This document shows positions 44,282-53,817 of a DNA stretch of 64,000 nucleotides, piece by piece (position 1 is the first letter of the stretch; each line of letters opens with the position of its first letter). The notes beneath the pieces are model-generated. The model searched no databases. It saw only the letters and a program-made list of their open reading frames with translations, and was not told the origin of the DNA. Source of the stretch: Haoranjiania flava (lineage in GTDB: Bacteria > Bacteroidota > Bacteroidia > Chitinophagales > Chitinophagaceae); assembly GCF_025631005.1 (NCBI RefSeq), contig NZ_JAOTPL010000016.1:1-64000 (forward strand). The letters are read 5' to 3'. Both the position numbers and the translations under genes were made by a program.

Positions 44282-44752
44282 TTAAACATCATAACGCGGC
44301 TTCCGCATTTTGGGCCTGGCAGCTTCTTCCAGGTCCTTGATAGCTTCGTCAGAAGGGTTCCTGGTAATGAATACGGCTATTAAGAATAATGCCGTATAGC
44401 CTGTAAGCAAGGCCAGCAGCTCTTTCCAGCCGATCCAATAGCCCCAAAAGGCATAGGCGGCAGCCTCGCTGGGATTTGCTGCATTGTAAATAGTGTTTAT
44501 TTTCTCACCATCCTCAAAGTTCTTGAAGAGATAAGAGGGATCGTAAGAAAAGCTGTCTTTTCCATTCAATGTGAAATGAGCAGCAACTTTTCGGTGCCCG
44601 TTGTTATCTACAGACTTATGCACAAGCGCCGGAATTGTTTTACCTGTAAAAAAATCAGGCTCCCTGCTGAAGGGAATGTATAGCAGGAAGATGAGGATAA
44701 AGAGAAAAAAGAAAGTTTTATACAATTCTATCGTTTTAAAATTAACATCCAC
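44282..44752 (-). CDS. Membrane protein of unknown function (DUF3592-like)
   Basis: This protein has 156 residues from a GTG at 44752. The frame is open further upstream, to 44857, but that region overlaps the preceding gene's coding sequence, so the GTG just before its stop is preferred (11 bp overlap). A helix near residues 8-28, an extracytoplasmic domain (HFTLNGKDSFSYDPSYLF, residues of a DUF3592-type barrel) and a second helix near 115-135 are visible. Third gene of an operon with thioredoxin and a lipoprotein. Confidence 0.65.
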   Translation of the reverse strand: MDVNFKTIELYKTFFFLFILIFLLYIPFSREPDFFTGKTIPALVHKSVDNNGHRKVAAHFTLNGKDSFSYDPSYLFKNFEDGEKINTIYNAANPSEAAAYAFWGYWIGWKELLALLTGYTALFLIAVFITRNPSDEAIKDLEEAARPKMRKPRYDV

Positions 44753-45215
44753 ATTCTCCGAAGAAGGGCGATTTGATTTTTCTTTTTGTATGCTTTTCTG
44801 AAATATGTATAGTGCCTGAGTAGTGCACACTTTCATAGCCACTTTTTTCACCCTCATACTGCTCTACCTGTAATTTATAATCTTCATTCTCATATAACAT
44901 TTCTGATTTTTTATTCTCTTGTTTTTTGTTCTTCAGCATCAACCTGGTCATTACGCCGTCTATCTTCGCAAATGCAATACTGTCGTAATTTGCAGAAAAG
45001 ATATAATTACTTTCGTTATACTCACTGCTGTCTTGCGCGAAAAGGCAGGAACACCCGTCTAATTCGGGAGAAATTTCAGACAGTGCGAAGCTGTTTAGCA
45101 TCATTTCTGTAGATGAATGTACATTTTCGTCTTCTGCTGTTGTATTATTTCCACAGCTCAACAGGCAGAACGAGATGGTCGTAAAAATTAAATTTCTAAA
45201 AGGTTTTATCCGCAT
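44742..45215 (-). CDS. Cysteine-containing lipoprotein of unknown function
   Basis: A 157-residue protein with a lipobox (FCLLSCGN, lipidated Cys near residue 21). Besides this Cys it has a CSC pair (DGCSCLF, near 54-56) and a CGC pair as the last three residues (GECGC). Not recognised. Its start overlaps the end of the thioredoxin gene by 20 bp. Confidence 0.75.
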   Translation of the reverse strand: MRIKPFRNLIFTTISFCLLSCGNNTTAEDENVHSSTEMMLNSFALSEISPELDGCSCLFAQDSSEYNESNYIFSANYDSIAFAKIDGVMTRLMLKNKKQENKKSEMLYENEDYKLQVEQYEGEKSGYESVHYSGTIHISEKHTKRKIKSPFFGECGC

Positions 45216-45585
45216 TATTTTGATCTTTTGAGTTGAGTAATTCTTCTTCGATTATTTGTTTTAAGATGTGCTTAGGCAGTGCACCCTGTTCCATTGCGGG
45301 TTCGCCGCCTGCAGGTATGAACAGTATGGAGGGAATGCTTCGAATCCCAAACACTGCCGAGAGTTCTTCTTCTGCCTCTGTATCTACTTTGTAAATGATT
45401 ACCCTGCCTTTATATTCTTCAGCAAGTTCTTCCAGTACCGGCGCAAGCATTTTACAGGGGCCGCACCAGTCTGCATAGAAATCAATAATGGTGGGCAATT
45501 GGCCACGATGCACCCAGTCTTTTTCTGTGGTATAATCAAATATTTTTTCTTTAAACTCTTGTGTCGTGAGCGGTATGGTAGGCAT
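45196..45585 (-). CDS. trxA: Thioredoxin
   Basis: This 129-residue protein has the active site DWCGPCKML preceded by IIDFYA and followed by IRSIPSILF (cis-Pro). No signal peptide, so it is cytoplasmic. The C-terminus is slightly longer than usual and overlaps the next gene. Heptamer repeats lie upstream (45596-45632, 45685-45728). Confidence 0.93.
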   Translation of the reverse strand: MPTIPLTTQEFKEKIFDYTTEKDWVHRGQLPTIIDFYADWCGPCKMLAPVLEELAEEYKGRVIIYKVDTEAEEELSAVFGIRSIPSILFIPAGGEPAMEQGALPKHILKQIIEEELLNSKDQNNADKTF

Positions 45586-45595
45586 GGAGATTTAT

Positions 45596-45632
45596 GAATA
45601 GTGAATGGTGAATGGTGAATAGTGAATGGTGA
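45596..45632. repeat. Heptamer tandem repeat, GAATGGT type, five copies
   Basis: Units GAATAGT or GAATGGT at 45596, 45603, 45610, 45617 and 45624. Non-coding, 11 bp upstream of trxA. Confidence 0.85.
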
Positions 45633-45684
45633 TGTAAAGTTGATTTATGATTTCTGATTGGCACAAAGTAAGTTTTGTTGTTAG

Positions 45685-45728
45685 TCTGTAATCTGCAATC
45701 TGCAATCTGTAATCTGCAATCTGCAATC
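45685..45728. repeat. Heptamer tandem repeat, TCTGCAA type, six copies
   Basis: Units TCTGTAA or TCTGCAA repeated six times, ending at the stop codon of the sufT-like gene (45727-45729). Confidence 0.85.
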
Positions 45729-46041
45729 ACATAAACCCAAGTTCCAGCCTGGCTTCATCGCTCATCATTTCTTTGTTCCACGGCGGATCAAAAGTAAGCT
45801 GTATATGCGCCTGGCTTACTCCGGGAACTTCTTTCACTTTTTCTTCCACTTCGCGAACAATGTCGCCGGCAACAGGGCAGGCAGGTGCAGTCAGGGTCAT
45901 GGTTACAAATACTACATTATCTTCTTTAATATCTACTTTATAAACAAGTCCCAGTTCCACAATATTTACCGGTATTTCCGGATCGTATATAGTTTTCAGG
46001 GTATCTTCAATTCTATCTCTAAGCGTTTCGTTACTGGTCAT
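45727..46041 (-). CDS. MIP18/DUF59-family iron-sulfur assembly factor (SufT/PaaD-like)
   Basis: A 104-residue protein with the family pattern YDPEIPVNIVELGLVY and the conserved Cys in TLTAPACPVAG. It helps mature iron-sulfur proteins. It overlaps no gene but is 6 bp after sufE, forming an operon sufS-sufE-sufT-like. Confidence 0.9.
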   Translation of the reverse strand: MTSNETLRDRIEDTLKTIYDPEIPVNIVELGLVYKVDIKEDNVVFVTMTLTAPACPVAGDIVREVEEKVKEVPGVSQAHIQLTFDPPWNKEMMSDEARLELGFM

Positions 46042-46047
46042 TTCTGG

Positions 46048-46473
46048 TTATTTATTTTCCATGCTGTTGTAGGCAATAGCATAATTTTTTATCTGCTTCA
46101 GCATCGACAGCAAACCGTTGGAGCGGGTGGGAGAAAGGTGGCTGCTTAAACCGATATCATTTACAAAATGCAGCTCTGCATCCATGATTTCTTTGGGGGA
46201 ATGGCCTGAAAGCACTTTTAAAACCAGGCTTACCAGCCCTTTGGTGATCAATGCATCAGAGTCTGCCGAAAAAGTAATGATACCATCTTTATAATTCGAT
46301 TTTATCCATACTCTCGACTGACACCCTTTGATCAGGTTCTGATCAATTTTGTCTGATTCATCCATCGGAGGCAGTTCTTTCCCCATTTGAATGATCATTT
46401 CGTACTTGTCCATCCAATCATCCAGGAACTCAAAATCACCCACAATTTCTTTCTGTTTTTCTTCAATTGTCAT
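46048..46473 (-). CDS. sufE: Cysteine desulfuration protein SufE
   Basis: This 141-residue sulfur acceptor takes persulfide from SufS. The active Cys is in KGCQSRVWI (near 57); LPTR-like LSPTRSNGLLSML closes the fold. It lies downstream of sufS, as expected. Confidence 0.93.
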   Translation of the reverse strand: MTIEEKQKEIVGDFEFLDDWMDKYEMIIQMGKELPPMDESDKIDQNLIKGCQSRVWIKSNYKDGIITFSADSDALITKGLVSLVLKVLSGHSPKEIMDAELHFVNDIGLSSHLSPTRSNGLLSMLKQIKNYAIAYNSMENK

Positions 46474-46543
46474 GTAGCAAAAATAGCCAATTAATTGCTA
46501 TTTTAAAGTCATATACGCGTAATTAGTGCCCGGCAAACTGTAA

Positions 46544-47779
46544 TTAGTTCAGCATGTTGTCAATCCGACGCAATGCCTTCACCAGCGCATCTACCTCTTC
46601 GCGCGTGTTGTAAAAAGAAAATGATGCACGTACGGTGCCTGGTATTTTAAAGAAGTCCATCAGCGGTTCGGTACAGTGGTGCCCTGTGCGTACGGCTATC
46701 CCCTGCTTGTCCAGTATTTCCCCGGTATCAAAAGGGTGTGCATTTCCAAGCAGGAAAGAAATAACGGCAGCTTTTTCTTTGGCTTCACCGATAATACGCA
46801 GTGTGGGAATGGTTTTTAACTGTCCGGTTGCATATTTCAGTAATTCCTGTTCGGCATGGTGTATTTTATGTAGGCCAATCTCGGTGATTACGTCAATAGC
46901 TTTGGCCAGGCCTATGGCATCTGCAATATTTGGCGTACCTGCTTCAAATTTATAGGGCAGGTCATTGTAGGTGGTTTTTTCAAAAGTAACTGTTTTAATC
47001 ATGTCGCCGCCGCCTTTGTATGGCGGAAGTTTTTTCAGCCATTTTTCTTTTCCGTAAAGCACGCCAATGCCTGTAGGGCCGTACATTTTATGCCCGGAGA
47101 ATGCAATAAAATCTGCATCCAGTTCCTGCACATTTACCGGGAAGTGTTGTACTGCCTGGGCTGCATCCAGCATTACGGGTATGTTTTTTTCATGCGCTTT
47201 TGAAATAATCTGTTTTACCGGGTTTACTGTTCCCAAAGTATTGGAAACATACGTCAGTGAAATTATTTTTACAGTTTTATCCAACAATTTTTCAAAGCCC
47301 GGCATATACAGTTCCCCATTTTCGGTAACCGGTATTACTTTCAGTTTGGCATTTTTTTCTTCGCAGATCATTTGCCAGGGCACTATGTTTGAATGATGTT
47401 CCATCGCTGAGATCATCACTGAATCTCCTTTTTTAAGATGATCTTTTGCGAAAGTCTGCGCTACAAGATTTATACTTTCTGTAGTGCCGCTTGTGAAAAT
47501 GACCTCTTCAGGCAATGAAGCTCCTATAAATTGCTGAATTTTTTTACGCGCTTTTTCATACGCATCTGTGGCCTGCTGGCTTAAATGGTGTACGCCGCGG
47601 TGTACATTGCTGTTGTAGCTTTTATAGTAATCTGCCAGCGCCTCAATCACATCCGCCGGTTTTTGGGTGGTTGCTGTATTATCCAGGTATACCAGGTCTT
47701 TGCCGTATATTTTTTCGGATAAGATCGGAAATCTTTTCCTAATATTTATTATCTCTTCTTTTGAAAATGTAGTATGCAT
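46544..47779 (-). CDS. sufS: Cysteine desulfurase SufS
   Basis: This 411-residue PLP enzyme releases sulfur from cysteine for Fe-S assembly. The PLP Lys is in FSGHKMYGPTG, the catalytic Cys in VRTGHHCTEPL, and YLDNTATTQKP is near the N-terminus. SufBCD are not in the window. Confidence 0.95.
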   Translation of the reverse strand: MHTTFSKEEIINIRKRFPILSEKIYGKDLVYLDNTATTQKPADVIEALADYYKSYNSNVHRGVHHLSQQATDAYEKARKKIQQFIGASLPEEVIFTSGTTESINLVAQTFAKDHLKKGDSVMISAMEHHSNIVPWQMICEEKNAKLKVIPVTENGELYMPGFEKLLDKTVKIISLTYVSNTLGTVNPVKQIISKAHEKNIPVMLDAAQAVQHFPVNVQELDADFIAFSGHKMYGPTGIGVLYGKEKWLKKLPPYKGGGDMIKTVTFEKTTYNDLPYKFEAGTPNIADAIGLAKAIDVITEIGLHKIHHAEQELLKYATGQLKTIPTLRIIGEAKEKAAVISFLLGNAHPFDTGEILDKQGIAVRTGHHCTEPLMDFFKIPGTVRASFSFYNTREEVDALVKALRRIDNMLN

Positions 47780-47978
47780 ATTGCTAAATTAAACATATTT
47801 ATCCAGGTAAAATTACGAATAAAGGAATAAAAGCGTATAGTATTTAACAATTAGTGTTAGTTGTAAGGAGATGCAAGATGTGAGATGAAAAACGTGAGGC
47901 GTGGGCTATGAGAAGTTGCAGCTGCATTCGGGGTAAAACATAAAAAATAATTTATATTGCGCCTTATAAAAATAAAGT

Positions 47979-48875
47979 ATGTTCAAACAGCTTTCGGAGC
48001 TCACCCAATCTCTCAAAGAAAAAAATATCCGCAAAAAGCTGGCGCTGGCGGTATCTCAGGATGTTTATTCACTTGGCGCTATCAACAGGGCATGCAGGGA
48101 AGGGCTTATAACACCTGTGTTTATCGGTGCTGAAAAAGAAACACGCAGCATCATCCGTGAGAATGGTTTTGATTTTACAGATGCAGCTTTTGTCAATATC
48201 GAGGACAGGGATGCTGCTGTGGCTGAAGCCATCCGGTTTGTGAGTTCAGGCAAAGCCGATATTTTAATGAAAGGCCATGTTTCTACGCATGACCTGCTGG
48301 TAGGTGTGCTGAACAAAGAATGGGGCTTGCGTACAGGCAGGCTCTTATCACATTTTGCATTGTTTGAAGTGGCTACTTACCACAAACTTATTGCTATCAC
48401 TGATGTGGCTATGAACATTGCCCCCGATTTGCAGGATAAGATCAGCATTATCAACAATTCTGTACAGTACCTGCACAAGATCGGTGTGCCTAACCCGAAA
48501 GTGGCGGTATTGGGCGCTATAGAAATGGTGAATGAAAACATGCAGGCAACCCTGGACGCTGCCTTGCTTTCTAAAATGAATCAGCGCGAACAGATCAAAG
48601 GATGTGTAATCGACGGCCCGCTTGCGTTTGACAATGCCGTAAGCATTGAAAGCGCCAATTATAAAGGCATAAAAAGCGAAGTGGCAGGAGATACCGATCT
48701 GCTGCTGATGCCCGATATTGAAGTTGGCAACGTGCTTTACAAGAGCCTGGTGATTTTTGCAAAAGCCCAGGTGGCCAGCGTAGTGCTCGGAGCCAAAGCG
48801 CCTATTGTTTTATCTTCCAGGAGCGATTCGGAGGACTCTAAGTATTACAGTATTTTATTAGCCGCATTTAACTAA
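47979..48875 (+). CDS. ptb: Phosphate butyryltransferase
   Basis: This 298-residue enzyme interconverts butyryl-CoA and butyryl-phosphate. It belongs to the phosphotransacetylase fold (ADILMKGHVSTHDLLVGVL, KVAVLGAIEMVNENM and GCVIDGPLAFDNAVS). With buk 8 bp downstream it makes the ptb-buk route; in an aerobe it may act on branched acyl groups. ATP is gained or spent depending on direction. Confidence 0.9.
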   Translation: MFKQLSELTQSLKEKNIRKKLALAVSQDVYSLGAINRACREGLITPVFIGAEKETRSIIRENGFDFTDAAFVNIEDRDAAVAEAIRFVSSGKADILMKGHVSTHDLLVGVLNKEWGLRTGRLLSHFALFEVATYHKLIAITDVAMNIAPDLQDKISIINNSVQYLHKIGVPNPKVAVLGAIEMVNENMQATLDAALLSKMNQREQIKGCVIDGPLAFDNAVSIESANYKGIKSEVAGDTDLLLMPDIEVGNVLYKSLVIFAKAQVASVVLGAKAPIVLSSRSDSEDSKYYSILLAAFN

Positions 48876-48883
48876 ATCTATCA

Positions 48884-49957
48884 TTGAAAAATTATAAAAT
48901 ACTGGTGATAAATCCCGGCTCAACTTCTACAAAAGTTGCAGTCTTTGATAGTGAATTGTGTATGCTGTCCGAAAATATTTTTCATCCAAAAGATCAACTT
49001 GCAGCTTTTGCGTCCATTGCCGATCAACACGATTTCAGGAAAACAACAATTTTAACTGTACTCGGCAAAGCGGGCATTGCTTTACAAGATATTGATGCTG
49101 TGATCGGCAGAGGTGGCTTGCTGAAACCAATAGAATCCGGCGTTTATAAGGTTTCATCCGCACTGTTGCGCGATCTGCACCTCGGTACAAAAGGCCAGCA
49201 TGCAAGCAACCTCGGAGGTATACTCGCCAATGATATTGCTAAAGCTTCGGGCTGCGCAGAAGCATATATCGCTGATCCGCCGGTAGTAGATGAGCTGCAG
49301 GATGTAGCCAGGATCTCCGGATTGCCTGAACTGCCCAATGCCAGCATTTTTCATGCACTTAACCAGAAGTCTGTTTCCAGGAACTATGCTGAAAGTATCG
49401 GCAAGAGATATGAAGACCTTAACCTGATCGTAGCACATTTGGGTGGCGGCATCACGGTAGGAACACATAAAAATGGAAAGGTGATTGATGTAAACAACGG
49501 GCTCAACGGAACCGGCCCATTCGCGCCGGAACGCGCCGGTACGCTGCCTTGCGGAGATCTGATAGATTTATGTTTTTCGGGAAAGTATTCACTCGATGAA
49601 ATGCGCAGCAAGATCACAGGCAAAGGTGGTATAGTGGCTCATGAAGGTACTACACGTATACAGGATGTGCGCGATAAAGCAGACAACGGAGATGCACACG
49701 CAGCCTTACTTTTAGATGCTATGGCATACAACATCGGTAAATCTATAGGCGCAGCCGCCACCGTTTTGCACGGCAAGGTTGATGCAGTGATCATTACTGG
49801 CGGCGTGGCATATGACGAAAAGATTGTAGCATACATCAGCCGGATGATCAGCTTTATAGCGCCAATAGTAGTAATGCCCGGAGAAGATGAAATGAAAGCA
49901 CTGGCGCAAAGCGCGCTCAACGTGCTGCTTGGCAAGGTTTTGCCTAAAGAATATTAG
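48884..49957 (+). CDS. buk: Butyrate kinase
   Basis: This 357-residue ASKHA-fold kinase acts with Ptb. Start is a TTG at 48884-48886 (encoding MKNYKILVINPGSTSTKVAV, 20 residues); no ATG precedes this conserved N-terminus. LIVAHLGGGITVGTHKNGKV and AVIITGGVAYDEKI are the phosphate and adenosine blocks. Confidence 0.9.
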   Translation: MKNYKILVINPGSTSTKVAVFDSELCMLSENIFHPKDQLAAFASIADQHDFRKTTILTVLGKAGIALQDIDAVIGRGGLLKPIESGVYKVSSALLRDLHLGTKGQHASNLGGILANDIAKASGCAEAYIADPPVVDELQDVARISGLPELPNASIFHALNQKSVSRNYAESIGKRYEDLNLIVAHLGGGITVGTHKNGKVIDVNNGLNGTGPFAPERAGTLPCGDLIDLCFSGKYSLDEMRSKITGKGGIVAHEGTTRIQDVRDKADNGDAHAALLLDAMAYNIGKSIGAAATVLHGKVDAVIITGGVAYDEKIVAYISRMISFIAPIVVMPGEDEMKALAQSALNVLLGKVLPKEY

Positions 49958-50035
49958 CATAACACCTCTGTTAATCAACAGGATATAATTTTATTCTAAA
50001 ATTATGGAAACCGCCTTGTGCAGTGTTCCTTTCAT

Positions 50036-50043
50036 TACATTTG
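50036..50043 (+). promoter_or_regulatory. Candidate -7 element for the P-type ATPase
   Basis: TACATTTG, an exact TAnnTTTG match and identical to the trp promoter -7 box, lies 28 bp before the ATG at 50072. A CTTG at 50015-50018 is a poor -33 match. Confidence 0.45.
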
Positions 50044-50071
50044 CATATATCACTTAAAATTTTTACACGCT

Positions 50072-52720
50072 ATGTGGTTCAACAAAAATATAGAAAATGT
50101 ATTGCAGGAATTGAATGTAGATGCAGCAACCGGTTTGTCTGATGCTGAGGTATCAAAGCGTTTGGAGATATACGGGCACAATAAACTCAAAGCTCAGCAA
50201 AGAAAATCCGTTATCAGGATGTTTTTAGAGCAAATGAACGATTGGCTCATTTATGTGCTCATGGCTGCCGTGATCATCACGATATTTTTATCAGAGTATA
50301 TTGATGCGGTTATCATCCTGGCTGTGATCATTATCAATGCGGTGTTGGGTGTATACCAGGAACTGAAAGCCAATAAAGCCATTGAAGCTTTGCAAAAAAT
50401 GAGCTCGCCTAAAAGCCTGCTGCGTCGCAACGGACAGGTAGTAGAAGTAGAAGCAGACAACATTGTACCAGGTGATATTATTATTTTAGAGACAGGAAGA
50501 TTTGTTGGTGCTGACTTGCGGCTGATTGAAGATGCCAACCTGCAGATTGAAGAATCTGCTTTAACAGGCGAATCTGTGCCCGCTGAAAAAAAAGCGCATG
50601 CAGTAGCTGAAGATCCTGAAACACCGCTCGGCGACCGTGAGAATATGGCTTTTATGTCTACCATGGTCACTTATGGCAGAGGGACTGGCGTAGCAGTGGA
50701 AACCGGTATGAATACAGAGATTGGCAAAATTGCCGATATCATTGAAAATGAAGCCCAGGAGAAAACGCCGCTGGAAAAACGGTTGGATGAATTGGGCAAA
50801 ACGCTTGGGTTCATTGCTATTGGCATATGTGTGCTGATCTTTATTTTATCGTGGGTACAGGGCAGGGATCTTGCTGAGATGTTCCTGACCTCCGTATCGC
50901 TGGCCGTAGCGTCCATTCCCGAAGGCCTTGCGGCTATTGTAGCTGTGGTGCTATCCATCGGTGTTACGCAGATGTCTAAAAGAAATGCTATTATTAAAAG
51001 ATTGCCTGCTGTTGAAACCCTGGGTTCGGTAAATATTATTTGCTCCGACAAGACCGGTACGCTTACTCAAAATAAAATGACTGTTGTAAAATATTTTACT
51101 TCCGAAGGCGTGGTAAAAATTGACCGGCATAGTGACCGTGTCAGTAATACAGCAGCGTTATTAACCACCGGCATGATACTGGCTTCAGATGCCACTTACG
51201 AAGACGGCAAAGGTACCGGCGATCCCACAGAAATAGCCTTGCTCGCAATGGGCGATACTTTACAGATTGACAGGAAGCAATTAAATGAGCAATATAGCCG
51301 CGAAAACGAGCTGGCATTTGATTCAGACAGGAAACTCATGTCCACACTGGTAAAAAACGGCAATAAATACCGGGTATTTACTAAAGGAGCTATCGGTAGC
51401 CTGCTGGATATTTCTACACATTACCTGGTTAACGGAGAGCATGTGCCGATGACCGAAGATTACAAAAAGCAAATAAAGGCGGAGGCAGGCAAAATGTCTG
51501 ATGAAGCGCTCAGAACATTGGGGCTGGCTTACAGAGAAGCCGGCAGCTACCAGGAAAGCGATGAGCTGGAGAGAGACCTTACATTCGTGGGCTTTGTGGG
51601 CATGATTGATCCGCCGCGGGAAGAAGTAAAACCATCCATAGCTTTGGCAAAAAGCGCGGGTATTACAACTATTATGATCACAGGCGATCACAAAAATACG
51701 GCTTTTGCCATCGGTAAAGATCTGGGTATTGCAGATGATATCAACACAGCTATCACCGGAAAGGAGTTCGACAAAATACCTGAAGCCGAACTGGCAGAAA
51801 AAGTAAAAGACTATAGAATCTACGCACGTGTATCCCCGGAACATAAAGTAAAAATTGTTCGCGGCCTGAAAGCCAATGGCAACATTGTATCCATGACCGG
51901 CGACGGCGTCAACGATGCGCCATCACTCAATGCAGCTGATATTGGCGTAGCGATGGGCATCACCGGTACGGATGTGGCCAAAGGCGCTGCCGACATGATA
52001 TTGACAGACGATAATTTCTCCACCATTGTAAAGGCAATAGAACAGGGCAGGAACATTTATAACAATATTAAAAAGTCCGTAATCTTCCTGCTCACCTGTA
52101 ATCTTGGCGAAGTAATTGCCATGTTTGTGTCTTTGCTTATCGGCTGGCAGGCGCCTTTGATAGCTACTCAATTATTGTGGATAAACCTCATCACAGATTC
52201 ATTGCCTGCCATTGCTTTGGGTATGGATCCCGGAGACCCGGATGTGATGAAGGATAAGCCCCGCCCGCCGAAGGAAAGCTTCTTCGCTAACGGTGCAGGT
52301 TTACAGGCTATCCTGGGGGGCTTACTTATCGGTGGCCTCACAATTGTGGCTTATTGGTACGGCTATTACGAGCACGGCTATGCCCCGCATGATGCCGATG
52401 TTCCTGCTGACGTGCTGGAATACGCACGCACTATGGCTTTCATGGTGTTAGTCTGTTCACAACTGTTTTATGCACTTGCTATCCGCAGCCGTACCAAGTT
52501 AATTGTAAAGATCGGCGTATTCAGCAATAAAGTGCTCATCGGTGCAATCGTGGCGGGCATTGGCTTGCAGCTATTGGTGATGCTTATTCCATTTATGCGC
52601 GATGCTTTCAAACTGCAGATGCTCGATAGCAAAGGCTGGCTGATGGCCATCGGGCTCGGGCTGGTGCCGTTGTTGCTGGCAGAGCTGCATAAATTATTTA
52701 TTAAAAAGAAACCGGCATAA
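50072..52720 (+). CDS. Cation-transporting P-type ATPase, calcium type
   Basis: This protein (882 residues from ATG 50072) exports Ca2+ or a similar cation. It has TGES (actuator), the phosphorylated Asp in DKTGTLTQNK, TGDGVNDAPSL (hinge), the M4 motif ASIPEGLAAIV and the M6 motif LLWINLITDSLPAIALGMDP (NxxTD), which place it among SERCA/PMCA-like (P2) pumps. An in-frame start at 50018 lies before the promoter and is rejected. Confidence 0.92.
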   Translation: MWFNKNIENVLQELNVDAATGLSDAEVSKRLEIYGHNKLKAQQRKSVIRMFLEQMNDWLIYVLMAAVIITIFLSEYIDAVIILAVIIINAVLGVYQELKANKAIEALQKMSSPKSLLRRNGQVVEVEADNIVPGDIIILETGRFVGADLRLIEDANLQIEESALTGESVPAEKKAHAVAEDPETPLGDRENMAFMSTMVTYGRGTGVAVETGMNTEIGKIADIIENEAQEKTPLEKRLDELGKTLGFIAIGICVLIFILSWVQGRDLAEMFLTSVSLAVASIPEGLAAIVAVVLSIGVTQMSKRNAIIKRLPAVETLGSVNIICSDKTGTLTQNKMTVVKYFTSEGVVKIDRHSDRVSNTAALLTTGMILASDATYEDGKGTGDPTEIALLAMGDTLQIDRKQLNEQYSRENELAFDSDRKLMSTLVKNGNKYRVFTKGAIGSLLDISTHYLVNGEHVPMTEDYKKQIKAEAGKMSDEALRTLGLAYREAGSYQESDELERDLTFVGFVGMIDPPREEVKPSIALAKSAGITTIMITGDHKNTAFAIGKDLGIADDINTAITGKEFDKIPEAELAEKVKDYRIYARVSPEHKVKIVRGLKANGNIVSMTGDGVNDAPSLNAADIGVAMGITGTDVAKGAADMILTDDNFSTIVKAIEQGRNIYNNIKKSVIFLLTCNLGEVIAMFVSLLIGWQAPLIATQLLWINLITDSLPAIALGMDPGDPDVMKDKPRPPKESFFANGAGLQAILGGLLIGGLTIVAYWYGYYEHGYAPHDADVPADVLEYARTMAFMVLVCSQLFYALAIRSRTKLIVKIGVFSNKVLIGAIVAGIGLQLLVMLIPFMRDAFKLQMLDSKGWLMAIGLGLVPLLLAELHKLFIKKKPA

Positions 52721-52736
52721 GTGAACATAAACCGTG

Positions 52737-52788
52737 TGCCGGCTTACTGGATGCAGAAACAGGAAATTTAATAAGCTGTCAGCCGGCA
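52737..52788. terminator. Inverted repeat between convergent genes, possible terminator
   Basis: TGCCGGCT (52737-52744) and AGCCGGCA (52781-52788) are perfect complements across 36 nt, between the convergent ATPase and LacI-type genes. There is no T-run, so a terminator function is weakly supported. Confidence 0.3.
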
Positions 52789-52797
52789 TGCGCTGGT

Positions 52798-53817
52798 TTA
52801 TAACAGATGATTGATGAGTTTTCCTTTAATAAGAATTTTCTTTTCAGGAATTTCCTTTTTATTCAAAATATCGATGAGCATACGTGTGGCCAGCCGTCCC
52901 TGCTCAACTGGAAACTGTTCAATGGAAGCTACAGGCTTTAAATTTTCAATATAATTGGTAAAAGGCAGGTTGCCATAGCTTACAAAACAAATGTCTTTGT
53001 TGATCTCAAGCGGTGTTTCTTCTTTAATATATTGTATGGCATCCAGAGCTACATAATCGTTGAAAGCGACCACAGCCGTGGGTTTTACTTCCTGTGAAAG
53101 AATTTCCTGCATGGCCTTCCTGGTGCTTTCAATGGTCAGGTCAGTTGTAGCAAACAGCATTCCGTTGGCTTTAATTCTTTTTTTGTGAAGCCCTTCCATA
53201 AAGCCTTTCATTCTTTCTACGCTGGTATACAAAGATTGCGGCCCCTTGATGAGAGCGATATTCTTATGGCCTTGTGCCCACAAATAATCAATGATCTCCA
53301 TGGACGCGTGGAAGAGATCAACAGAAACAGTATAGAACATATCGTCTTTGGGTACACGGTCGAAAAAAACAACCGGCAGGCCAGATCTTTGCAGCCTCAT
53401 AAGGTCTTTGATAGAATAGCCCGATACTTTTGTAAGGCAAATGATAAGACCGTCTATACTGCTTTTGCTGAGCATTGATACGATCTTCTGCTCTTCAGTC
53501 ATGTTGTTGTGGCTTTCAGAGAAGATTACATTATACCCGCTGTTGATCGCTTCCTGCCCGATGCCGCTGATAGCCAAAGAATAAAACACTTCGGAAATTT
53601 CAGGAAGAATCACCCCAATGGTATAATGCTTTCCTGTTTTAAATCCTACCGCTGCGCGGTTTTTTTCATAATTATGCTCCTTTGCATAGGCCTGTACCAT
53701 TTCCCGCGTCCTTTGGCTGATCACAGGATCATTGTTCAAAGCTTTAGATACCGTGGTGATAGATACTTTTACTGCTTTTGCTATATCCTTGATTGTAATG
53801 GGTTTCTGCATAACCAT
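52798..53817 (-). CDS. LacI-family transcriptional regulator of the fucose genes
   Basis: This 339-residue repressor-type protein has an N-terminal helix-turn-helix (ITIKDIAKAVKVSITTVSKALNNDP, two blocks in about 6-31) and a sugar-binding effector domain. ATG 53811 is an alternative start. It is divergent from fucI and most likely controls the fucose operon. TTAACGTTTAA at 53860-53870 resembles a LacI half-site pair around CG but is imperfect. Confidence 0.88.
   Translation of the reverse strand: MVMQKPITIKDIAKAVKVSITTVSKALNNDPVISQRTREMVQAYAKEHNYEKNRAAVGFKTGKHYTIGVILPEISEVFYSLAISGIGQEAINSGYNVIFSESHNNMTEEQKIVSMLSKSSIDGLIICLTKVSGYSIKDLMRLQRSGLPVVFFDRVPKDDMFYTVSVDLFHASMEIIDYLWAQGHKNIALIKGPQSLYTSVERMKGFMEGLHKKRIKANGMLFATTDLTIESTRKAMQEILSQEVKPTAVVAFNDYVALDAIQYIKEETPLEINKDICFVSYGNLPFTNYIENLKPVASIEQFPVEQGRLATRMLIDILNKKEIPEKKILIKGKLINHLL

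Noticed and set aside
50018..50071. Longer N-terminus of the P-type ATPase
   Set aside because: The added residues do not resemble the family and the region contains the likely -7 box.
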